64,000 bases of DNA, taken from positions 38,271,304-38,335,303 of the forward strand of contig NC_092671.1 in the NCBI RefSeq assembly GCF_964355755.1, read 5' to 3'. This document shows positions 40,164 to 52,444 of this stretch, in pieces (positions within the stretch are counted from its first letter, which is position 1; the number at the start of each line of letters is the position of its first letter). The notes under the pieces were generated by a model that was not told where the DNA came from, did no database searches, and saw only the letters and a program-made list of their open reading frames with translations. The stretch is from Antedon mediterranea (taxonomy: Eukaryota > Echinodermata > Crinoidea > Comatulida > Antedonidae). The position numbers and the translations under genes are program-made.

Positions 40164-40779
40164 CTGCGAAAGAGTAGCCTAAAGAAACTTTAAGAGCTCA
40201 CTTGAATCTGTACTTTGCACTCATTACGGTCGACAAACTTGGCATAGTAACAGTATTTGTATTGTCAATTTGCATTGCAACGATTTCTTATTAGACCATT
40301 TATGGAGGTATAAGACCTCTACTGTCATCTGTGACGTCACAACGAATGCTTATTTTGTTTTTCTTTAAAAATGTTCATATGTCTGAATGAACAAAAAGTT
40401 TGAAATATACAATCATTAGGCCTATAAGTTGCCTTATGTTTTATTTTTCACGCTGCTGCTCTAGCCCGCTACGTCCCATTAGGACTACTCAATCAGAAGC
40501 TAAAGCAAGCAGCAGTTATAGTTCTAAGGACAGACAGTTTTGTGAAAATGGAAACTCCACTATGATTTATTGATTCCAGCTGCTACAGTAGACCCAAAAA
40601 ACGTCTGGGAAAGAGTCTATTAGGACATGTCATGCTAAAATTACAAATCCCTAAGCATTTCTGGTATATTCACTGTCAGATATTAAAGTTTGTGTTTGTA
40701 ATAGGATACTTCACAATTGAAATATCTAGGGTGATGAAGTGACCCCCAGATTTGACCTTAGCAATAAAATTAACTAAAG
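40164..40779. other. No further exon identified upstream of the DSL gene
   Basis: The signal-peptide exon of the DSL gene should lie here or further right on the minus strand, ending in phase 0. I could not recognise it. A TGACGTCA site is at 40330. Confidence 0.3.
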
Positions 40780-40990
40780 TTACAGAAATTGAGTATTTAC
40801 TTCTGTAACAAAAAAATAATATTTATTCACATATAAAAAAAGAAAAGAAACCCAAAAACCATTGTCTGACAGACAATTTAAGTATTTGTTGCTTTAAATT
40901 ACATTTTGCAGTTGCATAAAAAATAACTATTATGTGACAATAAAATGACACATTCAAAAACATTTGAAATAAAAAATATTTTTCAATAAG
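40780..40990. mobile_element. TTTAAAG-family MITE, ends lost
   Basis: Only the interior is left: CAGACAATTTAAGTATTTGT, TGCTTTAAATTACATTTTGC and AATAACTATTATGTGACA match the reverse of the 12084 copy. Confidence 0.6.
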
Positions 40991-41280
40991 CAAGCAGCGT
41001 TTTTTGTAAGAAATATTTCTTGTTTATTCAATATTCTGCACCGAGGCGCCTCACTCTTTTCAAGCCTTCCTTCAAGGCGCCTCAGATTAATATAAATACA
41101 ATATTCATACAAGAGAAACAGAAAACAGATAAATCAATCAAATCTTCCAGAATTAACAAAACATGTTTGTACATTAATAAAACAATAGAGCATTTTTATG
41201 AGTCGAAAGAAAATCATATCCAAAAATAATATTTTAACTCAATTTAAAATGATAACGTTTAAAGAAAAATCCTTGGCCTC

Positions 41281-41443
41281 AGGCTCTGTCTACACAGTCT
41301 ATCAAACTTTATGTGACAAAATATGATGTGATCATAATGGACATGTTGATGTCATGCCACTACCATATTTGGACATATCACTACCATATTTGGGCACATC
41401 ACACTTTTTTGTCAAACTAGTTTGATAGTGTAGACAGAGCTTA
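41281..41443 (-). mobile_element. TA-MITE copy
   Basis: Ends GGCTCTGTCTACACAGTCTA and GATAGTGTAGACAGAGCTTA with two core units. Confidence 0.85.
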
Positions 41444-41807
41444 GGATCCTCAAGTTAGCGTTTACAAGTAGAACATCTCTCTTTGCATGAATATAATAGA
41501 GAGCAAAAATCCGATTTCAATTTCATTAAAGCCACAATACAAAATTTGGACTGTCCCGTGTCCATGTAAACAATTTTACGGAGTTTGTTTTATCTTATCA
41601 TAATATATAGGCCTATATAATTGATACCGTCATTGAAATAGTGCCCAATAGATGATGGTCATGGGGAATTAAACAAAATGTCTGTGGAAGAACCGTACAG
41701 TACGGTATGCAATTCGCCGCAGGAGCCATTTGGGATTTACCAGATACATTTACATAGAAATCCAAGACGGTAACATTTCCGTGTTAGTTTTTTTTAAAAC
41801 CTTTTAT
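41444..41807. other. No gene supported
   Basis: A 33-codon plus-strand frame from an ATG at 41679 ends in CGG before GTAACA and looks superficially like a first exon, but I found no partner exon or homology. Confidence 0.25.
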
Positions 41808-42105
41808 CAAAGAGGTATTGTCTCCCAAAATCATGAAAAAATAAAGATTTATAAAATCAGACTTTGAATAGGCCATTTTGTAGTTGTAATGAAGTTAATC
41901 AATTCAGTTATGATTTTAAACCCAATTTGCCTGATAGACAATTTGACAATTTTTTGCTTTAAATTACCGTTATCAGGTAAATAATTTTTGTTGCCGATCC
42001 ATTTTTTGGTCAAAATGAATAACTATTATAATTATGCAACATTAAAATGACATATTCACAAAAAAAAATGATTTAAGAATTATTGGTTGAGGTGGACAAT
42101 ATTAT
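41808..42105. mobile_element. TTTAAAG-family MITE, worn ends
   Basis: Begins AAGAGGTATTGTCTCCC and ends GGTGGACAATATTAT. Interior arms match the other copies. Confidence 0.65.
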
Positions 42106-44319
42106 AATAAAACGTTATATGCCTATGTTGGTTTAGGCCTACTTTCATTTTGAATGATAACATTATTATATCATGTTTCAACTGTACATTTTGACATTAA
42201 AAGATAATTTTATAAACACGCGTTGCTGGTTGTGTCCTAAAATGTCACTTTCCTCATTATTAAAACCATATTGAAATAAAAATCGTTGGTCCTATTAATG
42301 TTAACTAATTAATGAAAACTAAGTAGGTCTATAGAAATAATATTATTTTATTTGAGATAGAAAAACAAAGCATCGGTGTTAAGATTGAGGACAACCAAGG
42401 CTCAAAATTCTGAATAATATACTTAAGCCTAAAGTAGCCTACATATATACAAAATACAATTATATACTCAAAAAACTACTATTCAAAAAGTTGAAAACAA
42501 GATTTCAAAATATATATATCAAGATTAAAAATTCAAGCTGCTATATCACCTTTGACAGATATATCTTACCTAATTTAAATAAATATAACAGTGACAATTA
42601 TCGAAAGGTCTTTCTCCGTGCGTATTGTAAGGAATTTAGAGTTACAGGTGGTAATACCAAATTCAACGAAATTTCAATCAAATTTCAATCAACAGGTGAA
42701 CTCGGAGTCGCGACGAATTTCCTATGGCTATAAATGCGTATTGTTTTCAATTACTTACTTACCTTTGTAAAAAATATTCCAAGAACAAAAACTATATTAA
42801 CCAACATTGTTTTTACATCAGCACATTAGTTTTTAAAATATTCTTTCTTCTTTCCACCATTCATCGAACAAAATGTATTTGTTTCTTCCTGCTCCTGTGG
42901 TTATATGTAAATCACGTGATAACGGAATTGATTTATAGACCGGGCCTATCTTATTTCAATATAGTAAAACCTCACTCGTGGGTCCTAAATGCAAAGTTAC
43001 ACCTCTACCACCAGTGTGTGTTCTTGATAGCGGTCATCTACTGTACAAAGAATATTATGCAATACACACCCAGTGATTTGCTTAACACGTTGGATTTAGG
43101 TGTAATTTTTACATGACGTTGGATTTTTCAGGTCGATAAGCCGATCGCCTCTACCAAACCATTTGATGACGTTGGCTTTCCGGGTAGATAGGCCTGGCCT
43201 CTACCAAACCTCATATCATCGGGTCTCGTTATTATCAAATCATAAAAACATCTGTCCTGGTTTTGAGGCTAAAAACTGTGTTTTCAAAATGTTTGGATTT
43301 TATTTATTTTGAACAATAAAACAATATCCAACATCAATGTTAGCCGAGTGCGTATTATGTGCAGTTTTGCAATTGTTTTGTTCCGACCGTCATGGTAATT
43401 TCGTCAACTTCTTTACGACGCCCCGGGGATATGTGAAGGAGGGGGAGAGGGTTATGGGAAGGAGGAGGGGCACTGTAAAATGCAATTATTATTATGTCAT
43501 TACTTTTAATTTCTCGTTTGGCTTCAGATCAGAAGTGTCCGATGTCGTTTTCTCACGCTACATTTATCATGTAGGAATGATATCCACTGGAAAATCCAGC
43601 GACGTATTTTGGACATATTTATAGTGTTTGCATTGCCATTGCTTTACATTTTTTTGCTAGGCCTACTTTTATGAACCTGTCCTACATTCTTCAGGCAACA
43701 GAAAAGTCACCATCTCCAAACAACACACCCTGCGCATCAACTTTCGTTATTAGGATAACATTGTTTTATTTATTAATTATGAGAAAAAAATTACAAAAAA
43801 AACAGAGTTGTAGAATAAACATATCAAAATATAAAACGAATACAACAAGAATTTATATTTTTAAAGGTGGGCAGTGGTGGTATATACGACGTCACAAGAT
43901 CAGATTGATAGAAATCTTTGTGTCCTGCATGGTTGAAGTTTAATTATTTTGTTTGTTTAATAATGCAGAGACCGTCAAAGGGCGCGCTATTTAATATTTC
44001 GGCCCAGTGAAATTAAGAAAACTCAAAATATAAATGGGAAGGTTGAATGTAATCAAATATTATTATTTTTAGTCCTTTAGACACTTCTTAACAACGTTGA
44101 CACTGAAAACTGGAGGTGATAATATAAAAATACTGTACTGTATATAGAAAATATCGTCCCAGACCGCTAGACCATGCTTTACTAAACCGCAGAGAAAAAG
44201 TTATTCAGCATTTTATCAACAAAAATTTAAAACAAAAAAAGAAAAGACTAGAAAAAGCAGCCCGGTGGTACTCTTCAAAAAGAGTTTTTCTTTTATTAAT
44301 ACAATATTAAACAAAACTA
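42106..44319. other. No gene supported; TXNL1 promoter side
   Basis: Contains several short chance frames. A 54-bp direct duplication lies at about 43112-43212 (GACGTTGG...CTCTACCAAACC twice). A purine-rich patch is at 43437-43473. The 200 bases before 44320 should contain the TXNL1 5' UTR. Confidence 0.35.
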
Positions 44320-47300
44320 ATGGCACACTCTACGATAAAGATTGAGGAAGACCCACTGTTCCAGCAAAACATCGCTAATGCTGGTGACAAGCTGGTTGTG
44401 GTAGACTTCTTTGCAACTTGGTAAGCCAGGCCTAGGCCTACGCTAACAATTCTGACTACGTTCTTGAAGTATCAAAGGCCCGGTAGAGGATAATGTTGAT
44501 GGTGGTGTGTATAGGCCTACTAGAGGTTATATACTACAGGGCCTAGAATTTATGTATATATAGACTCGAAAATATTTATTATGGTTACCCAACAAGACAA
44601 AACGGTCTAGGCCTGATATATGTTTAACAATTATTTAGTTCCAAGACTATTTTCTGTCAACATAAACCTAAAATAAACATTTCAAAAACCAAACACATCA
44701 AATTCCCTCTCTACCTATATAAGGCTATAGTATTTACAAACACCTCTAGGCCTAACTGTACTGCTACTACTAGGTAGTATGGGTGGATATGTAGGCCCTA
44801 GTGACAGTGTAGGCCTATCCATGCCAATAATACTAGTTATTTATCCAAACCTTAGCCAAAATTGTGACTAGCCAACTAAACTTTCATGAATTCACTCTTT
44901 TTTGTAAAGGTGTGGACCATGTCTCGCAATAGCTCCTTTTTTTGAAGAGCTTCCATCAAAATATCCAAATGCAGTTTTCTTGAAAGTTGATGTTGATAAA
45001 TGCAAAGTAAGAATATAGATTGTTATCATTTTATCTAGTCTAATAATATTAATAACAATTAAACAAGACAATATTTCATTTATTTATTTTCCACACAATG
45101 AACAAAATAGGCTCACTGTAAAAAATGATTTATGTTATTGTTATTGTAAAGTAAATACTGAACAACATTATTTCTGTTGGACACTTTTTTCTAACCTTTT
45201 GTGTTTATTTTACAGGCAACAGTTGACACTTACAAAGTTCGTGCTATGCCTACCTTTATTTCTATGAAAAATGGAGTAAAACTAGACACAGTCCAGGGTG
45301 CCAAAAAAGATGACATTATCGCTATGATAGAAAAGCACTATGTAGCTGGAGAGGATCAAACATCATCCGGAGTACAGGGCCATGTAGGTATTCTTATTTA
45401 AAAAAATAAGTTTCCTATGAACCTACACTTTTACGTCTTATTTACATACCACCACCTGCAATGCTTCTTGGAAAGCAAATCCTCCACTCTGGACATTTCC
45501 TCTTTGACAGTTTGTAATGTAATCTCTTTTTCAGATGGATCTGTCATCTTTTTTTTCAAAGTCTGGTTGTATTTGTTTAAATCAAAGTGATGACACTGAC
45601 TTAGATAACTGTCTGAGATTTGGCGATGGAACTTATCTTGAATCTGACTGTGATGAGCAAGTAAGGTTTATTTTAGAATAAGAATCAAAAGTGTGATATG
45701 CCTAAATATGGTAGTTACATGCCCAAATATGGTGGTGATATGACATCATCACATCACATAAAGTGTAAATAGAGCTTTAGTTTAAATCAACGCTCTATCT
45801 TCTTTCATATTTGATATGATAATAATAATTTATTCGGAAGCTATACTATGAAACAGTGGCACACTTCTTCAAGTGTAATTCAGTATCCCTTTAATGACGT
45901 GTGTTTATAAAAAACTAATACACACAATACAGATATACCCCATATATCTTTAAGGCCAATTTACACAGATGACCGGTAACGGTAATAAAAATATAGAATC
46001 TATGTTACTCCTTATGACCATTTACACACAATTCAGAGCAAGTAGATACATATTCTACGCAGGACAAGCTACACAGTTTTTCACTTACTGTTACCACTCG
46101 TCTGTGTAAACATCGCAACTATACATACAACGTACATTTCTAGTCTAACAAAAAATTTTTCTAAACTTTCTATTATTTAAAAGTCGAAGATAGCCAGGTC
46201 TCTGGTCCATTCTATTGTCGCCACAGATTGATATCTTCATCAGTACTTCTATGAATGGATGATTAGGTGGGAACACGAACGCTAGTTGATCATACCCAGT
46301 ACCGTTTTAATCGTACGATTAATCGGGAAACCACCTCACGACGAATTAAAATTAAAATATATTCATGAGATTTTGTATTTCTTAGTTACTTATAACATTG
46401 GAATTTAATCAAACCGTAAAAATCCATTCCATGAAGCTGTACGGTCCGAGTGAAAAAGGCGCTAAGACGGTGAAGCTGTTTATCAACCAACCACACACAA
46501 TGGATTTTGACCAAGCTGAGAGGAATAATCCGGTTCAATTACTCAAGTAAGAACAAATATGGAAGTGATATGCCCAAATATGGTGGCGATATGGCCAAAT
46601 ATGGTGGCGATATGGCCAAATATGGTAGTAATATACCAAATATGGTAGTGATATACCAAATATGGTAGTGATATGACATCATTGTGTCCTAATATGGGCA
46701 AATCACATTTTTTTTTGTCACATAAAGTTTGATAGTGTAGACAGAGCTTTACCTGTATTTCAAACTGTTTACATTGATTTTGTTTTGTTTGTTTGTTGTT
46801 TTTATTTGTAAAAAATAATTGTGAATTGAGAATTATTAAACATAATAAAGATAAATAACAGGATACATTTCTCAAATAAAGTATTGCGTGCGGATGGAGA
46901 ATGCTCTCGATAACTTGGTTGATATGATACAAAAGTATATATTTTCCCAACTTAATTGATGCCATAGATTTCAAGGTCTCTCTCTTTTATTAAAATAATT
47001 CTGGTTTTTATTTTTGTCTTGTAGCTTAACAGAAGATGATGTTAAAGAAGATAGTATCATTCCACTCAAGTTTGTCAAACTACAAAGTGTCAATAACTTA
47101 ACAGTAAGTACAAATTAACAAGCTGTGGGCTTCTTAAGCTCTGTCTACACTATCAAACTTTTCAATTCAACCAAAAACCCATTGGCTGGCAGTTAATTTG
47201 ACTATTTTTTGCTTTAAATTGCAATTTTTTCAGGTAAATATATTTTTTTGGGATCAATTTTTGGTCAAAGTGAATAACTATTATGTGACATTAAAATGGC

Positions 47301-47944
47301 ATATTCAACAACAAAAATGTTTAAGAATTATTTTTTCAGGGGGACAGTATCTTTAACTGCAGTAGGAATAAGATTTAAAAGTCAAATATGATTGTATCTC
47401 TTCTTATATCATTTAGATATTTATAAAGGACAATTTAGGAGGAGAAGAAACAACAATTATTGAATACCTGGGTATTATTGGATCGCCTGTATCTACAACA
47501 AAAATGGATGAATTTAAACGAGTAAGTCTGTCATATAGAATTATATAAAGTTTGAGTTAAGATTGGGGGGGGGGGGGGTGTTGGGTTGGCTGCAGTGGGT
47601 TGGGACTGAATCCTATTATTAAAAGATTTATTTATTTACTGGTCTATCATCTCTCGTACAAATATGTTTCATAACAGCTTTTATCCAGCTGCCATTCGGG
47701 CACTGTACAAGAGTGATGTGACACTTTGTAATTGTTTTTGTTAGTTTTTCATTTACCTGTTTTTGTATATCTCAGAGCAAACATTTCTATATATATTTTA
47801 TATGCAAATGACAATAAATGGAAGTAATATTCCACTGATGAATGAATAAATTAAAAAAATAATTGTCATCTGTCCAATCAAGATTTTAAGCTGCTTACTT
47901 TTTCTTTTATGTAGGTTGCTGGAAAGAAAGGAGAAAGTCACTGA
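44320..47944 (+). CDS. TXNL1: Thioredoxin-like protein 1, 288 aa
   Basis: Eight exons on the plus strand: 44320-44420, 44910-45006, 45216-45383, 45535-45660, 46386-46546, 47025-47103, 47417-47521, 47915-47944. All introns are GT-AG; phases close to 289 codons, against 289 residues in human. The N-terminal thioredoxin fold has [13 protein letters not shown] with the redox pair at residues 35 and 38, and the cis-proline loop RAMPTF. The C-terminal half is a PITH domain: [53 protein letters not shown]. The last eight residues VAGKKGESH are nearly those of the human protein. TXNL1 is a cytosolic thioredoxin associated with the 26S proteasome. The start ATG sits in a reasonable context (ACTAATGG) and gives the family's usual length. 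Confidence 0.96.
45690..45781 (+). mobile_element. TA-MITE copy, degraded, in TXNL1 intron 4
   Basis: Starts AAGTGTGATATGCCTAAA; the right arm is reduced to CACATAAAGTGTAAATAGAG. Confidence 0.65.
45959..46111. mobile_element. TIR MITE (TTTACACAG ends) in TXNL1 intron 4
   Basis: Left TTACACAGATGACCGGTAAC and right TTACCACTCGTCTGTGTAAA are inverted repeats about 150 bases apart. Confidence 0.6.
46198..46342. mobile_element. GTCGTGAGGTGG repeat, copy 2, in TXNL1 intron 4
   Basis: Inverted relative to 30384-30533; ends TCGGGAAACCACCTCACGAC and shares CATCAGTACTTCTATGAATG. It lies just before exon 5. Confidence 0.6.
46548..46752 (+). mobile_element. TA-MITE copy in TXNL1 intron 5, five core units
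   Basis: The left arm is missing: it starts a few bases after the exon 5 donor with AAATATGGAAGTGATATGCC, then repeats this unit about five times before a normal right arm. Confidence 0.8.
47133..47161 (+). mobile_element. TA-MITE left-end fragment
   Basis: CTTAAGCTCTGTCTACACTA then TCAAACTTTT; fused directly to the next element. Confidence 0.7.
47162..47357. mobile_element. TTTAAAG-family MITE, right half
   Basis: Reads CCAAAAACCCATTGGCTG through to GGGGGACAGTATCTTTAA. It lies in TXNL1 intron 6. Confidence 0.65.
47564..47612 (+). repeat. G-run with G-triplets
   Basis: A run of about 15 G is followed by GGG, GGG and GGG within 45 bases, in TXNL1 intron 7. It could fold as a G-quadruplex in DNA or pre-mRNA. 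Confidence 0.5.
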
Positions 47945-48031
47945 TGAGTATACACTTAGGCCTTCTGGTATTCCAACTGTCAAGATTATTCAGTGATACA
48001 ACCTATACTCGCATTATCAATATTTTATCCA

Positions 48032-48195
48032 TAAAGCTCTGTCTACACTCCAACTAGTTTGACAAAAAAAGTGTGATGTGCCCAAATATGGTAGTGTTAT
48101 TCCCAAATATGGTAGTGATATGACATCATCACGTCCATATATGACACATCAAGTTTTGTTGTCACATAAAGTTAGATAGTGTAGACAGAACTTAA
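48032..48195 (+). mobile_element. TA-MITE copy in TXNL1 3' UTR region
   Basis: Lies 88 bases after the TXNL1 stop codon and before the likely poly(A) signal, so it is probably transcribed. Ends TAAAGCTCTGTCTACACTCC and GATAGTGTAGACAGAACTTA. Confidence 0.85.
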
Positions 48196-48375
48196 CATAT
48201 TCTGAAAGACTATTTTGTTTTCTAATTTTCAATATTATTATTATACAGTAGTATATTGTAGAACAATAAATATCAATGTATTAAGTTCAATGTTCAGAAT
48301 CATTTATGAAAAATCATCCCAACATTTTTCAAAAAAGTGTTTTTGGTAGTTAATGTTTGCAACAAACTAAGAGGC

Positions 48376-48381
48376 AATAAA
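48376..48381 (+). terminator. Candidate poly(A) signal of TXNL1
   Basis: AATAAA followed within 40 bases by a T/G-rich stretch (GATGTTTTGTGGTTTT). Gives a 3' UTR of about 450 bases. Confidence 0.5.
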
Positions 48382-48399
48382 GAACATTTAAACAGTGAT

Positions 48400-49072
48400 G
48401 TTTTGTGGTTTTAATTCCATTCTGAATTCACTAAAAATTTTCATCATCTTTCTTTACTCTACAGTATCTCATTTGAATTGCACATAGGTTGGTCACATTA
48501 TACAGTTGATCTCAATTTATTTGTTAAATAATACATGATTTCTTTTTTTAGATTCCAAAAGATACAGTATATACACAATTAATTTATCATAAATTAAAAA
48601 TGCACAACCAATCGGAGAGCAGGAATGTTTTGAAATGTACTTAACATGTGTTGTTTATTAAATTATAGAATATTTTGTTCAGAGATAAATTGTCACTGCT
48701 GACATTAAATACACTAAAAAAGGGTGCTCTATTAAAAATGTATTGTATTCCGATATACAAAATAAGTTAGTTATGATATTTTTACAACAGAGTACAGTAT
48801 CATTTTACATTTTATGGTATAGCCCCATCATCGTTGTTATAAACGTAGGTAGACTTATTCAGCCATCCGTGGGTGTATTGAAAACTCTACTCGGTAAATA
48901 ATACACTGTTTTTGTGTATATTACAATGCCAGGAAGTCCATGATCACATTAGTTAGTGTTGTTGAATCTGACCTTTATTTGTTTGGTCAGTTTTACGAGA
49001 GTTAGCTGTACTATTAAAGTCGGTTACAGACATTTTATATTTGACCGCAATATTTTAAAAAGTACCACCATT
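48400..49072. other. TXNL1-RHEB intergenic spacer
   Basis: No gene. The two genes are in the same direction; the RHEB promoter and 5' UTR should lie within the last few hundred bases. Confidence 0.4.
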
Positions 49073-52000
49073 ATGCCACCACCAAAGATTCGAAAGCTAG
49101 CCATCATGGGATTCCGTTCTGTTGGTAAGAAATTTCGCCCACTCAAAATGCTTCTCCTCACCGCTAGCTAGACCTCCTTAATAAACCCAACCAGGAGGAG
49201 GTGTGTGCCTGGGTCTTTTTTTGTAAAATTAAATATTATTTTCATATACAGTAATCTAACATAGGCCTAGGCCTAGCTAGTTTTAAAAGGTTGTAGGTCC
49301 TTAGACCTTAATTGTTGATATAAATTTAAATTTTTAAGTCTAAAGAGTAAATAAAGACTAAAATTACATTTTTACAAATTTCAAAAGAAACACCACCAGT
49401 CAGTGACCAAATTATGTGAATTTAGAATTTGAGAAAGTCATTTTTAATTTTTGTTTCAGGAAAATCATCACTAACAATACAATTTGTAGAACATCAGTTT
49501 GTAGATGCATATGACCCAACAATTGAAAACAGTAAGTATTTAGGCGCTAGGCCTAGTTCCGTTTTGCACCTGTCGTTTATTTCGACTCAAAATTGGTTAA
49601 GTAACTTTATCGTGAGTACCACACCTTAGAATTAGGCCTCAAAAATACTTTTCGAAGGAGATCACACAAAAAGTAAAAAATAAATCCTTTAAATTGATGA
49701 ATTTACAGACGTGTTTCTCGCACATCGGTTCGTGAATTTCGCATACTCCATGTTCAATGGGTTGTTGTTTCTATGGAGCGCCAAAAGAGCAATCATAATA
49801 GAGGGCTAAAAACTCAGTAAATTTCGTATATTTAATGCATTTATTGGTGAAAATTACGTTCAATTTTATCATATTTTGTCAATGTCAATGCAACAAAAAT
49901 ATTACTGTTGATACTGTACATGGTTTTTGCAGGAGCTTTTGAATGAATGAAAATCGACAAATTCATCATCATATTACATGTACTGTAGTGTAGGGGTATA
50001 CCTTAATCTAAATAATATGCCTCTTAGTCTTACTCTTAGGCCTAGGGTTGGTTGCTATTTGAAAACAGCAAATTATTAGCAGTAAAATGTTACAGCATTT
50101 TTATTGACAAAATATATTAAAATTAAACGTGTATTTCAATAATAAATGCATTAAAAGAAGACGCATTCCACTGAGGTTTTAACCATCTATTGTTGTTGCT
50201 CTTTTGGCGCTCCATAGAAACGAAAATATTGAACTTCGAGTATGCTAAATTCGCGGCGAACGGTATGCGAGAAACATGTCTGTAAAATCATCAATTTAAG
50301 GATTTATTTGTTACTTTTTATGTGATTCTTCTTCATAAAAGTACTTGTGAGGCCCAATTTTAAGGTGTGGTATTCACAATAAGTTGCTTAACAATTTGGA
50401 GTCAAAAGGAAGTCGAAATAAAAACAGGTGCGAAACGGAACTAGCGCCAGTATTTATTGCTTGTTGTTTAAAGAAATGTAGCAAAGAAATTACAGTGGAA
50501 AAATGGACGTTCCATATAATATAAATATATAGTGGTCATTGATATTTATTTTTAGGATTTAGTCCTGGGGATTAAAGAAAGACAATGTTTAATAACCAGG
50601 TGCCTACTGTATTAATTTGTTGATTGATATTTAAGTGAGTCCAATCTTTATTAAGATTGATGATAGTTGAAATTAAATTCTGGTGATATTTTTATTCTCA
50701 TCTTTTTAATATATTCATGACTTGGCATAATGTTAATCTAAAATTGGCCTAATACTTTGATGAGAACCATTTAATCCGTTTCCTCTGGCTCAAATAATAT
50801 ATTGTTTTATTTTTTAATTTTTATTTATAGCATTTGAAAAGATAATTAAAGTTGGAAATCAGGAGTTCAACATAAAAATAGTGGACACAGCTGGCCAAGA
50901 TGAATATTCCATTTTCCCACAATCCCTTTCAGTCGGAATAAATGGTTTTGTTTTGGTCTATTCTGTAACATCACAAAAAAGGTTAGTACTTTGAAAAGAT
51001 TTTTTTTTATTATTTGATTATTAATTATTATATTACTAATGTTCAATAATTGTGTAAATTTTGTGGAAAAGTTCAAATAATGTCTCAATTCCTAAAGAGT
51101 TGTTATAAGTGTAATTACTATTTGAAATCAATGATAATTCATATTTTTTTTAAATTTTTGTTTAGTTTTGAAATTGTACAGATTATTCATGAAAAACTGT
51201 TAGATACAATAGGAAAAGTGACGTAAGTAACATATTCATATTTTGATTGTAAACTCGCATTTATTTTCACCATGCAAACCTTCAAACGGTATACATTTTC
51301 ACATACACATAAACTATTTAATAGACTCATTGCATAGCACTTTATAATGAACAGTACTGGAATAAATTTTAATCACATTTTTAATTTGTTTTTTTCAGTG
51401 TTCCTATTGTACTTGTTGGTAACAAGATTGATTTGGTAAATGATAGGTAAGCATTGGCAACCTCAGTGTGTAGTAATGCTTAACTATGACCTGAACTATG
51501 ACTTAAACTCTGAACTATGACCCAAACTTAAAACTATGACTCATACTGAACAGTTCCAACTTCTAGTATAATGTTCATTTATAGATTCAAGTAACATAGG
51601 CCTACAGATGAATATGTTCAACCTTTATCAAATATATTTTTATTTATTCATTAAATATTTTGATATTTACTCTATAAACAGGATAATAACAACTCAAATG
51701 GGGCGGGATTTGGCCAATTCCTGGAACGCTGCATTTATAGAATCATCAGCTAAAAAGAATGAGGCAAGTTTATCTTCACTTAATTCACAATACGATATAA
51801 TGTATTATAACACACTTATGTGTATCCGTGTCATTTGATTGGTTAATTTTGTATCACATACTGTGCATTATTTTCTACCATTTAAATGATTGGTAGTACT
51901 ATTGCATACTCAAATTAATCATTTTTTGGAATTTCGTGTGAATGAATATACAACACAAACCTGTAGTGTGCACTATCTATACTCTGCTCTACCTCAATGC

Positions 52001-52444
52001 TATAGTTGCAATAATGCCTAAAGCTCTGTCTACATTATCAAACTTTACGTGACAAAAACATGTGATGTGCCTATATATGGACATGATGATGTCATATCAC
52101 TACCATATTTAGGCACATCATGACTATGTTTGGGCACATCACACTTTTTTGTCACATAAAGTTTGAAAGTATAGACAGAGCTTTAGACACCTGATTCAAA
52201 CAACTTGTAAACATTCAGTATTTGTATAACAAAAACTAACATTAGGTCAGACAAATTATATTGTACTTTATAATGTAAATGCCATCAATTTAATAATTAA
52301 TATTACATTCTCTTTACCAAAATTGACAAGCTTTTTTATTTACCGAAACAGATGGTAGAGACAATATTCAAAGCTGTTTTGGAATTAATAGAAAGGAATG
52401 ATGGTACCTCGCCAAAGACCGATAAGGATTGTACCATTCTGTAA
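49073..52444 (+). CDS. RHEB: Rheb small GTPase, 184 aa
   Basis: Seven exons on the plus strand: 49073-49124, 49460-49531, 50831-50981, 51166-51222, 51399-51446, 51682-51763, 52352-52444. Phases close to 185 codons, the same length as human RHEB. Rheb-GTP activates mTORC1 at the lysosome. Seen directly: P-loop GFRSVGKSS with the Rheb-specific arginine at residue 15 in place of the Ras glycine 12; switch I YDPTIENT; DTAGQDEYS; NKID for guanine specificity; ESSAKKNE. The C-terminus DCTIL gives a CaaX box CTIL at 181-184; the final leucine would favour geranylgeranylation, whereas vertebrate Rheb ends in methionine and is farnesylated. Intron 6 has a GC donor (GAG then GCAAGT). Intron 2 carries a 906-bp TIR element. 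The stop codon lies within the first unit of a long minisatellite. Confidence 0.96.
49543..50448. mobile_element. TIR element with 8-bp target duplication in RHEB intron 2
   Basis: Ends read GGCGCTAG and CTAGCGCC, continuing as about 270-base inverted arms (for example TTTCTATGGAGCGCCAAAAG and its reverse complement at 50203-50222). Both flanks carry AGTATTTA (49535-49542 and 50449-50456). The left copy overlaps the intron 2 donor GTAAGT. The superfamily is unassigned; hAT, P and others make 8-bp duplications. No open frame inside. Confidence 0.85.
52019..52186 (-). mobile_element. TA-MITE copy in RHEB intron 6
   Basis: Ends TAAAGCTCTGTCTACATTAT and AGTATAGACAGAGCTTTA, reverse orientation. 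Confidence 0.8.

Noticed and set aside
41679-41780. A possible first exon (ATG, 33 codons, donor-like GTAACA)
   Set aside because: No partner exon, no homology, and the next gene on that strand (TXNL1) has its own well-supported start.
42724-43116. A 130-codon plus-strand frame
   Set aside because: Composition looks like translated AT-rich DNA, with no domain or splice context.
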